Of a stretch of DNA of 64,000 nt, positions 54,720 to 64,000 are shown in pieces. The stretch covers positions 9,641,534-9,705,533 of the forward strand of contig NC_081331.1 in assembly GCF_022539665.2 (NCBI RefSeq), in the 5' to 3' direction. Position 1 is the first letter of the stretch; every line of letters starts with the position of its first letter. The DNA comes from Daphnia carinata. Lineage: Eukaryota > Arthropoda > Branchiopoda > Diplostraca > Daphniidae. A program made the position numbers and the translations under genes. The notes beneath the pieces were generated by a model that saw nothing but the letters and a program-made list of their open reading frames with translations, made no database searches and was not told the origin of the DNA.

Positions 54720-57575
54720 ATGGCTTTTATTAGAGTACAAAGTCGATCTCTTCCTGTTGTTTTTGATGACACTTACCAAGAAGATGGTAACCGGGGATTA
54801 AAGAGTCCTGTAGCTCTCAGGACCAAAGCATTGCAAGGAAGGAAAGCTGAAACAGACGGGAAAATCAAAAGTGTGAAACCTCTTCAAGATGCTGCTGCAT
54901 CACACAAGAAAATATCAGAAGATATACTTCTAAACACCTCAAATCACCTCTTACAAGTTGCTCCAGAGGAACATCACCGTGAACTAAATGGATCTAAGAA
55001 AAAAGGTAAATGAAGGATATACAAACTTAAAAAGGGAAAATGATGTTCATGTGTATGTTTCATTCACAATGAAATATCTAAGTGTGACATATCTGTTCCA
55101 AATCCTAGGAAGGGCAAAAGTAAAAGGGAAAGAGTCTACCGTCCTTCAAAATGCTAGTAAAACTCAAATAAATGAGGTTGAGAAAATGAAAATTGGCAAG
55201 AAACGGGATTCCAGGCAGAGATCAAAACGAGATACAAAAAAACAGTCAGCAGAAAATATACATGAACCGGTAATGAACTCTTTAGAATTTTCAGGTTCAA
55301 GAATAATTATCCATCACTGCAATAGGTATACGAGCCGACCCCTAAACGACTAAGGATTGTTTCAAATGCACAAAGCTTTACTACAAACATGGCATCTGTC
55401 ATTGGAGCTTCCGCAAACAATTTCAGCAAAACTTATAAATCTAGTAAGATTGCACTTAACATTTTCTTATTGGTAACTTGTTGCAAACTAAGCAGGTATT
55501 TTACGAATTCGGTGTAATGAATAAAAGGAAAATGCGTAGGGTAGGGAAACAAAATATTTTATTAAACTTAGAGTCAAGATAACGGGATGGTACGAAAATG
55601 GCAACTCGGGAACACTTGTTGTAGTTGTTCTTTCGTCTGTAGATCAAACATTAGAGGAGAATATTGATGCAAAGACCGTGTCTGAATCTCCTGCAAAACA
55701 AATGGCTACGAAACCTGCAGTGACCATAGGTAAGTAAATTTTTTTAATTAGCTGAAATTCTTGAAAAGTACAAAACTATTATTAGGTACCAAAACACCTG
55801 GAAGTACTCGATCGGAAAAAAAATTGCCGGTTTCAGAAAACAATTGCACAGAGCTAGAGGATTTCGCGTCTATTGATGGTTTCCGACAATATCTTTTTTA
55901 CTATGAAAGCCTTTTTGATTGAAACAAACTGGGAATCTCAGGTGTGCAATCTGCTAAAAGTGACCGAACAAAAAAAAAACGAGTTCCAGCAGGCAGCGCT
56001 GACGGTGGGACAGAACTACCAACGTCTTTATCCAAACGCTCAATGTCTACCAAGAAGGGTTTAGGTATGAATGCTTACTACAAATCAGTGTTAACTGTTG
56101 CGGTATTATGCCACTTTATAATCTTTGCAGAAAATAACGCGAACACGTCAGGACCAATAACATCATGGTTACTAGATGAACCATTGTCAGATAAGGCGGC
56201 TGACATCGATACAACGGGTAAGTGAACATCGTCTCGTGAATGAAATTTCATTAACGATAATTCTTGAAACGTAGAAAGTGAAGATGAGACTTGCTCCTCC
56301 TATTCAGAAGTAGACGAGGATGTAATTTTCTCCAGAAGTGGAAACATTCTTGAGAATCTAAGCCCGAATAGTTCAATTTCTCCTAATGGCATTGAAACGT
56401 CGAAACAAAAAGATAAAGCTTCGGAGTCTTCCCTTTCTCCAGAGTTTGATCATTGGCAAAAATGTTCGAAGTCCTTGCCAGGATTAGTACTCCCTTCACC
56501 CAGGAAACAACTCTCCTTCGCCGATGACTCTTTAGCGGTTGATTGCGATCTGAGCACCACAAATACCGATAAGCACAAAAATACCGAAGAAAAGTCCGTG
56601 AAGTCGTCTGGGAGCAGAAACTTGTCGAAAAATTTGTCGTCTTCGAAATCGGAGGCATCCCGTATTTCTGCAAATGTTAGGACACTCAAAGAAGGTATAA
56701 ATACAAAAGTCGTAGCGGAGGCAAAATTCATGCTTGTGATAACACTCATCTTTCAAAGAACAGTAATAGCCATAGCGATTTCAGTATTGCGCTTTCCTGT
56801 TCACACGTTCACCCTTTTTATTTATGACTATTGCGTCCAGGAAAACAAAGTAATGGAAGTCCTGCGTTGAAGAGAAAAAGATTTGTTGGTTATACAGAGA
56901 CGCATTTGCCAAATAAACAACTCCCATCTTCCCTGGTTGCATCGCTATACCATGAACCCCTGGCAAACGCGGATAGGGATCTGGATGGTATAACTTAAAT
57001 TTCCGATGTTTTACGAATGCATTGTGGTTCTGTTCTTCCCGCTCAAAGTTAACCTTTTTCATTTAGTACGTGAAAGAAGTCCCACTCAACACTCCAAAAT
57101 GACCTTTACTGAAGAAAGTATGCTTGGTACCAACTGCAGGATGACACCTAGTTATCTATCAGATGAATGCACCGCAGTTCCCATGCCTACCCGACATCCA
57201 ACTACATTTAACCTTTACATGTCTCCTAGTACTTACCCTGTTCGAGCACGACAGATTGAGTCAACGGAAGATTTCGTGGTTTCGTGGCTTTACCTGCAGC
57301 CTACAGTTATTTTCCCCCTACAGACTTCTTTCCGTACCATGGTAAATTTAGCAAATGTCTAATCAAAATTAAGGCTACCTAAAATTACAATTTTTTTCAT
57401 GCAGATCATGCGTTTAAAGGGTAGTGTAGAGTTCAGAAGTGATCCGTGTGTTCCAAGTCGCATGTTGCTGAACTCAGAAGCCAAGTTAGTGGAACTGGAG
57501 GCCTGTCGTCTTTTTCATATTGCCAATACAGGAGAAGAAGTTGCGTTAATCCAGATGACCGAAGTTTTACGATAA
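54720..57575 (+). CDS. Family G copy 2: Lys/Ser-rich multi-exon gene of unknown function
   Basis: Exons supported by GT/AG sites and frame are 54720-55005 (MAFIRVQSRSLPVVFDDTYQ), 55109-55269, 55326-55443, 55643-55729, 55786 to about 55870, about 55942-56066, about 56132-56217, 56276 to about 56694, a KQSNGSPALKRKR exon near 56840-56995, a VRERSPTQHSKMTF exon from about 57067, and 57405-57575 ending ALIQMTEVLR. The protein is basic and serine-rich, with clusters such as KIGKKRDSRQRSKR and LKRKR that resemble nuclear signals. I see no catalytic domain or membrane segment. A disordered nuclear protein is plausible but is inference. Lesions: an extra T in TTTTTGATTG at about 55919 lies in a probable intron, the donor near 55869 is weaker than in copy 1, and a TAA occurs near 56996. 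Intactness is uncertain. Confidence 0.45.
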
Positions 57576-57820
57576 TCAAGAATGATTGATGATTGATGAT
57601 TAACCAGACTCTTGCATTATACTTCAAATATTGTTTTTCAACTTTTTTAAACAAGAATTCGTTTAATGTCCCTTTTAAATGTTGTTCAAGCTGAAGTTCC
57701 GTTCAAGTTTTTCGACTTTTCGGTAGACAGATGGCGTGTGCTCAGAAGTAAACTAAGTCCCGTCGACTGCTATACTTTAAATTGTTTGAAATTCATTTCG
57801 GTTGCTTAACCACAATTACA

Positions 57821-58556
57821 ATGGGGAACATCGCCGTAAAAGCTTCAAGGAAACTCATAAGGCCATTTAAGAATTTTGCTGTTGAAGCACGAGCCGAGAG
57901 AGTGTTAGCAAAGGAAAAGCCAACACCAGCTCCGTGGCATCCGACAACGCAGAAAAGAATTGATGAATTAATTAAAAGTATTCTTTTTATTGGCATTTAT
58001 TACTATTGCTGACTTGTCTGTAAAATAAATTTTTTCAGATAATCCAGATTTAGTTGATGTGCAAGTCAGTAAAAAAGATGAACTTCTAGGCAATCGTCTT
58101 AAAGAAATTTATGTAACGTCTAGAGACAAACCAATAACACTAAAGCATATAGAAAAGCCACTACCTGCAGAGAGAAAAAATGTTGAACCACCAGAATTTG
58201 GCTATCAAGAACCAGCCCGAATAACAAAGGGAAAATTAAGTATTCGCCAAGCCTTACTACTTATAGGAAAACATCACCAGGATCCAGTAATTCACAGTGC
58301 TATGTCATTAGCAAATGAATACACCATTCATCCTAGAGTATCAGGTACAAAAAGCAATGGTTCAATTGATTAATCACAAAACTGAATTCTTATTTTTACA
58401 GAGAATATTCTAAAGTACTTCAAAACCTTTGAATATTATCAGCCCCCAAAAGTCAAAACTCCTATTCAAGCCAAAGATTATATTACGTTCAAATCTTTAC
58501 CCACACCACAAGATAAAGATAAGCCACAAATAGGAGAAAATAGTCTTAAAAGCTGA
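57821..58556 (+). CDS. NDUFAF4: NDUFAF4, mitochondrial complex I assembly factor
   Basis: Assembly factor that joins NDUFAF3 in building the Q-module/membrane-arm intermediate of respiratory complex I at the inner membrane (family knowledge). Exons 57821-57977, 58039-58344 and 58402-58556 give 205 aa (the vertebrate protein is about 175). The N-terminus MGNIAVKASRKLIRPFKNF has the MG start typical of this N-myristoylated family. It is followed by VEARAERVLAKEKPTPAPWHPTT (family: NRAEREISKxKPxxAPRHPS), then LKEIYVTSRD, the GKLSIRQALLLIGKH block and ILKYFKTFE near the C-end. All landmark blocks are in order and no lesion is seen. It lies 245 bp after the G copy 2 stop and in the same direction. 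Confidence 0.9.
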
Positions 58557-59156
58557 ATTTAAATCTGCAGTTTCTATAGTGTTGTGGAAATCGTTCCAAT
58601 AAACCATTTGTTATTTGCCTGAATGCATGATGACCAGTTTTTTTGAAACGATGCGCTAGAGTTCGTTACCAGTTCTAGAGGTTTGGCAACGCCATTCAAG
58701 CGCCATTGCTACCAAAGTTACACAGATTAAGCCTCTACGGTGACGGCTGGAGCATTTTGTGGGCGTGTATGTTGTTTTTGATGTTTTTCATCATATTGAC
58801 TGATTAAAACGATGAAATATAGCAGTTCCGTTGGGATAGAAAGCTAGGTATACCACACTGTTTCATCCTTTCAGCATAGTGCGATTTGACATTGACTTGA
58901 ATTCGTTGTTTTGGAAGAAAATGCGTCATTCTGGGTGTCAAACGCTGGCTGATATTTACGATTTATGGTAGTTGGAAAGTAGTCAAAATTTCTCATTGTC
59001 ATAATTGCAGGTGTTTAAAGGGTTCCGTCATTTGGAATTAACAACTTTTTTATTTTTGTTCCTCTATCATTTCTTAGTCTGATATGATTTGGGTGTATGT
59101 GACAGGATGTGAAGACTAATTGTAGTTTATGGTTTCCTTTAGGAAGTGACTGTAAG
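58557..59156. other. Intergenic region, NDUFAF4 to WASF
   Basis: No coding region was recognised. AATAAA at 58599-58604 is a plausible NDUFAF4 poly(A) signal. A splice acceptor TTTAG at 59138-59142, just before the WASF start codon, implies an upstream non-coding WASF exon, perhaps within this stretch. Confidence 0.5.
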
Positions 59157-62100
59157 ATGCCTCTACCAAAGAGAGTCATATCTCCAGTGTATGTGTCACG
59201 GGACACATTACCTGAGCACCTTCAACTTCCAAACGACTTGGAAGGAGTCACCAATGGAACATTGGCCAATATAATCCGACAACTATCGAGCCTCAGCCAT
59301 CATGCTGAAGATATGTTTGGCGAGCTTTATAAGGAGACAGAAGCTCTCCACATTCGTTCTTCCAGCTTGCAAGCCAGGATAGACAGACTTGCGGTTAAAG
59401 TCACTCAACTGGACAGCACAGTGGAAGAAGTTTCCCTGCAGGACATTCATCTCCGCAAAGCCTTTAAAAGCAGTGTGGTCTTTGATCAGCAAGTTGTTTC
59501 AAAACTGACCATTCCCACAGCAATGGCAGATACCTACCATCACTGCGACAAACCCCCACCCCTGGACAAGCTCAATGTATACCGGTAAGCATAATTTTAG
59601 CTCAGTGCTTAGCATGCCGAGTCCTGTCGGGTTCGGATCTCAGCAGGGGGTCACGCGAACCAAGATCGTAAGGTAGCGCGTGATCGTATTGACTACGCCA
59701 GCATCAAAGTAGAGAAGGGAAATGCTAGTTAATATTCTGGTAAGCAAACATTCGTTCACTACGTTGGATTGAAATTGTACGCGTACAGTACTTTCACGAG
59801 CCGGAAGTTGGTTACGCGTATGCTGGAAAATCGTCCGTGTGAACGAATCGAGTGATAAACCGAAAACACGGGTATCGTAATCGTAGTGTTGTCTTGCGGG
59901 AGAGGTACCCCGGCCAGTCTGTGAGATTTCTAAGCGGACATCGCTAGTCGACTGGAATCGCTGTTTCCCCTGCAGCTTTGCCGTAATAAAGGCACTTGTG
60001 GCCAAGTCTCTTTCTTGGGGTTTTAGAGATGGTGAGAAAATTGTATTTTAAGAGAACACGAAAACAAAATAGGAAAAAAAAAAGATACGGGAGGGGGATA
60101 GAACTTGATTCGGTTATGACGACTTGTTAGTGGGCAGGGCGCGGTAGCTCAGGCCTTAGGCCATTTTTCTATTAACGCCCGAGTAGGGAATCTCTTATCG
60201 ACCAGGGCGTTTGCCAGCGTCAATGTGATACGCAGGAGACGCCTCATTGCCGTCGGCTTGCAAGCCAGATTATATTGCTGGCCAGCCTGGTGTTAGTTTC
60301 AACGTCGTCTCCTGAGCAACGTGCCATTGTTATTATTGAAAGGATTTTTTTGTTTCTTTTTTTCTTGAAAATGTCGACTTGTACAAGTCTTATAAATTGA
60401 CGAAATGGTTGCCAGATGGGAACGGGTTTTGCGTATGACCAGTCCCTGGACACTGGAGGAAAATAGTCCTGTCCTCATTCCCAAAGCGCAAAATTATATG
60501 TTCGCCTGCCGCATCCTCCCGTTTGTCGTCCACTCTGGACTCGTTGGCTAAGGCAAAAAATTCACGGACCGGTCCGGCGTGCCCGCAGGAGACTAGTTGA
60601 ACCGGAGCAACCTACAAACCTAATACACCACCCGATACGTCGGGAAGAATGCACTGCTATAAGCACAGGTGGTGTGTGCGTTTGGTCTCCTCCCATCTTT
60701 TTCTTTTTTTCTTTTCTTCGTAGTCGCCAATCGCTCGCATTGTTACGGGGCTTCAGTCTATCGTCTTCAGCCGACTCGAGCGGACTGATTCTATCTTAGA
60801 CAGTTACGACAAGCTACAAGTTCCCTTTTACACAGTGAGTGCGTAGACAAGCAATCAGTGTTTTATGTTCCCGAAATTGAGAGACTCGAAGCCAAGTCGA
60901 GCGAATAGACATTACGGCAACGGATATTAAGCAAAAAAGCCAGCGGGTGGGGAAATCGCTAACGTTTTTTTTTTATGAAGCGGTTGTGTCCTCTTGTGCT
61001 AGACGTTCTATTAGTGCGATTTACGCGCAAGTTCTGTTACGAATAGGCTCGCGTGAGACCCCGTGTGCGTTGTTCGCGCCACCTGTTTTAATGGTTTTTT
61101 TCGGCCAATTGAACTGGACCAACGACGAAGTTGGTGACCCATATACCGTATTTGATACTGAGATTAGGTGAATTGAAGAAATGGAATCACGTCCTTATCG
61201 AGTTTGACGCGAGTGAGTGATGTCTTGCAGTTTGTGCCCGTCGACCCAGATCCATCCGGACGATATCAAGAGAAACGCCGGAAGCGCCAATTGTTGTTGG
61301 TTTGGAGAAGAGGGTCTATATCATTGGCAAGCTATTCAGCCACAGCGAGAGCAACAGGACGACTCGTGGGTTTTCGGTCTGGAGGACCAATTCTTTCCGC
61401 TCTCTCCGCCGGAAGCAGAGCCGGCGGAGTCTCCCAGTGCCGTTGATGGATTGACGGATGAATTTCTGCAGTTTCTGGAAAAGCGGTTGGCCGACGTTGA
61501 TGGTGAGACGGAAGATGACACGGTTCTACCAGATTTGCCCGTTATCGAGTCCCATCCGAAACCGTCCATTGAAGCCGCAAAGCCTGTTCCACCTATCCGG
61601 CGCAGGCGGCTTCAGCGTTCCGTTTCTCTCCAGGCAGTTAAAGTTACCCCACCGCCGTTATTCCATGGCCGGCAAGTCGTAGAATTTCCGGGCGTCCGTC
61701 AGGACGTCGAGAATGGGCAGGAATTCAACAAAACCCGTACGATAAGCCGCGGCGGCAGTATCGCCAGTGATTTAATTCAACGAGTGAAAAGATGGGCTGC
61801 CGTCACTTCGACATTCCGGCGAGCCTTCCGGAAAGGTAGCCCACATCGGGCTCCCGTTCCAACGACCTTTACCGCCGTCCCAACAACCTGGTCTATATTA
61901 TTCGAATGAAACATTTTTTTTTTTTTAGTTGTTCAGTCCAAACTGGTCTTTTAAAATATTCTGATTTATATCTTTTACTTCCTTATTAGGGATGACGGTA
62001 AGGACGGGCTCAAATTCTACACGGATCCGGATTACTTCTTCGACTTGTGGCGACAGGAGATGCTCAAAGATACGGAACGCATCCTCAACGATAAAGGACG

Positions 62101-63981
62101 CAAGGTAGACATTTCTTTCTTTTCCGCGTGCATATTCTTAATAGCAATTGACCTCGAGAGAAAGCGGGTCTCATGCCAATTAGATTCAGCCGCCACTCAC
62201 AACCTCTAACCGGTTGATGCATCTGTCCCTCTACCAATAACGAGAGTCGTATAAACCGTTTATTTCTTGCTTATTTTTCTGTGGAATGAGGCAAGAAGGC
62301 TGTTCTATGGCGAAGAATCGATAAACGATCTAGGTCGGTGACGTTCGTGATTCCCGGTGCATTCAAGAATGCATTCTTTGAAAAAAAAAATGAGGAGAAG
62401 GATTGCCAAAGATTTTTTTGTTGTATTCGGACCGATGAGAAAAGAGCGATAGAATTTCAGCCCTGAACAACAACAACAAAAAGAAGCTTTTGGTTTTCCT
62501 GCTATGGGTTTATTGAAGCTTGAATTAGGTTAATGGGCAATTTCATACTTTCCCTCGTTTATTTTCACAACCGCTAAAATGTAAATGCTTAGCCATTACC
62601 ATTAGTATCGAATAGAAATCGGTGTTCCTAGTGTTATGGGTTTAAATTATGAAATAAAAAAAAATTATTTTTGGTTTTGGTTCATGCTTCTCTCAGTATG
62701 CGGATGGCACTCCGTCCGAGGCAAGTCTTTTCTTTTCCAACCAAAACTCTTCATGTTCGGCATTTTCGTGTAGAGAATGTTACGTTGTGAGATAAACATT
62801 TTTGCTGTTGTACCGTTTTTTTCACAGCCGCATCGCGGTCGAAACGAAGGTGGTGGCGGCGGCGGAGGAAGCAGCGGAGGCGGTCGCCACAAAAAGCGGG
62901 TCCGCCAGCCGCACAACACCCGAGAGAAGCACCGTGAGCTGGCCATCAACAAGGGCGAGTACATCAGTCCACAGAACGCCTTGTATCAGTCGCCACAGGT
63001 ATGAAACGCTTTGCGCATTGGCAAATGACTATAATGGCCAATACGGGTTTTGTTGTTCGTGCCATGGAATTGCACAGGCATTGTATTTGGAGGATGGAAC
63101 CATGCTACCGGATCCGAGTTCAACGTCACGGCCACCGCGTCCGAATAGTATTGAGGTGAAACGTAATTATCCCAGCGAGGAGGCCATTTATGCATCCAGG
63201 AACTCGCGCAACCCGCAAGATAATGTGTACAGGTACAGGTCGAATTTGTTTCATTTATTTCGATTGCCGATCCGCGGCAAATGAATTGATGTGATGAACG
63301 TGAGGTGATGGCGTCAGTTCGTCGTGAAATGTTGTCTGGCTCTCGCTGTCTATCTCTGTAATGTGCTTTCGTTCTGATTTAAAATGTTGTCGCTTTTGGC
63401 TTGTCTCCACCTGTTGCTGGCGCTGGACGCTTTATAGACCTGCTGGAATGTCACTGCCGCCTCCGCCTTACGACGACGGCTATCCGCAGTATCCGCCTCC
63501 GCCTTACACTGCCGATTCGCTGCTCCAGCTTCAGCAGCAACAACAACTACATCATCAGGCACAATACCACCAGCACGCGGCTGCCGCAGCGGCGGCAGCA
63601 GCATCCAGTCACTACGGCCCTGGAATGATGAATCACCACAACCGGACGTTGCAACGGACCACATCAGGAAGGCCCACTCAGCCTCCTCCAGCCCCGCCCG
63701 GGTAAAAAACAAAAAAAACTAACAAGAAATAACCACCAAAAAGAAAGAATTAGAAACTACATTCTACACAGTTAATCACAGGATCGAATATATCTTTGTG
63801 TCCATGTTCTGTCCAGCTTTGCTTAGCTACGCATTAAGTGGAGAAAAACGTATCGTTGTCCTTTATGTCGTTTGCCATTTTCCGAGGTCGTTGTTGTTTA
63901 TTCTAATGATTTTATTTTGATTAGGCAAATGAATCATTCGCCCAACACTCAACATGGTGGATCGAACGCCACTAGAAATCG
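59157..63981 (+). CDS. WASF: WASF (WAVE/SCAR) actin regulator, 3' end beyond window
   Basis: Subunit of the WAVE regulatory complex that activates Arp2/3 at the leading edge downstream of Rac. Coding exons 59157-59584, 61990-62104, 62828-62998, 63078-63232, 63438-63701 and 63925-63981 join in frame (396 codons here). Seen: start [13 protein letters not shown], then the SCAR homology domain with [54 protein letters not shown] and [16 protein letters not shown], then a basic Gly-rich stretch ([19 protein letters not shown]). A Pro-, Gln- and Ala-rich region follows ([10 protein letters not shown], polyQ, polyA). The WH2-central-acidic tail is expected to the right of the window. The end of exon 4 could be 63232 or 63238, because AGGTACAGGT has two donors. 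The first intron of 2.4 kb holds a nested ORF. Confidence 0.93.
59585..61219. other. First WASF intron, upstream part
   Basis: Mostly unrecognised. It contains GC-richer segments than the other introns in the window. TATAAGCA at 60658 and TCAGTC at 60752 could belong to a promoter for the nested ORF or an alternative WASF start. The GTAGCTCAG near 60143 resembles an A box but has no B box. Confidence 0.4.
61220..61909 (+). CDS. ORF nested in a WASF intron, 229 aa, unknown
   Basis: One uninterrupted frame from ATG 61220 to TGA 61907-61909, inside the intron between WASF exons 1 and 2, on the same strand. The N-terminal part has Cys residues ([10 protein letters not shown]...[14 protein letters not shown]). 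A strongly acidic, proline-rich middle ([34 protein letters not shown]) is followed by a basic C-half ([37 protein letters not shown]). RRRLQRSVS resembles a basophilic kinase or 14-3-3 site (inference). I recognise no domain. Its length in GC-rich sequence could be chance, but the biased composition and kinase-like motif favour a real protein. It cannot be spliced in frame to WASF exon 2 through the GTAGCC donor that I checked. Confidence 0.5.
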   Translation: MSCSLCPSTQIHPDDIKRNAGSANCCWFGEEGLYHWQAIQPQREQQDDSWVFGLEDQFFPLSPPEAEPAESPSAVDGLTDEFLQFLEKRLADVDGETEDDTVLPDLPVIESHPKPSIEAAKPVPPIRRRRLQRSVSLQAVKVTPPPLFHGRQVVEFPGVRQDVENGQEFNKTRTISRGGSIASDLIQRVKRWAAVTSTFRRAFRKGSPHRAPVPTTFTAVPTTWSILFE

Positions 63982-64000
63982 TGTAAGTCATCACACGTCG

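Noticed and set aside
39238-57575. Whole duplication dismissed as an assembly artefact
   Set aside because: Copies differ by a 3-kb insertion, unit-length changes, frameshifts and a zone of 5-10 percent divergence, which a simple duplicated contig would not show. Long-read confirmation is still needed for the near-identical part.
59600-59660. GGGTTCGGATCTC as tRNA B box in the WASF intron
   Set aside because: No A box at a proper distance and no pairable acceptor arms.
60130-60200. Possible tRNA or SINE from GCGGTAGCTCAGG
   Set aside because: An A-box-like word without a matching B box or cloverleaf stems.

Overview
The window is animal nuclear DNA, most likely from a small crustacean of the Daphnia type. 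This placement is an inference from compact intron-rich genes (most introns about 55-80 bp with GT/AG ends), TATA plus TCAGT initiator promoters, arthropod-like secreted-protein genes and the recognisable orthologues. No species can be proven from the sequence alone.

Layout. 1-2280 is the 3' three quarters of VCP/p97 (arthropod TER94). 3198-10708 is a complete 15-exon ASCC3 helicase gene (2192 aa). 12742-14896 is a small secreted protein of unknown function. 15790-17506 (minus) is a complete CAAX protease, ZMPSTE24. 18733-20542 is a Golgi endo-alpha-mannosidase (MANEA, GH99). 21689-23443 is a short, cysteine-free secreted collagen. At the right end are NDUFAF4 (57821-58556) and the first six coding exons of WASF/SCAR (59157 to the edge), with a 229-codon ORF nested in the first long WASF intron.

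Between them, about 23-57.6 kb, lies an accessory region built by tandem segmental duplication and mobile elements. Two unrecognised families dominate. Family F encodes a single-pass membrane protein with about eight helical repeats of 21-24 residues followed, in two copies, by a 357-bp (119-codon) tandem repeat. Four copies or relics are present: 26583-27322 (-), about 32860-35959 (+), 39238-44809 (-) and 51287-53870 (-). Family G is a lysine- and serine-rich multi-exon gene (45660-48497 and 54720-57575) arranged head-to-head with F across about 850 bp. The collagen 3' end and its downstream spacer (22752-25578) are duplicated at 48498-51275, where the collagen is a pseudogene fused in frame to the last G exon.

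Three of the four F copies have been hit by different DNA transposons, which the duplicated copies help to delimit. The 27.7-39 kb stretch is a graveyard of an LTR element, an hAT-type MITE with a perfect 8-bp target duplication, a foldback element and tRNA-related repeats. The left and right single-copy genes are ordinary housekeeping genes. The F/G block and its rearrangements are the novel part.
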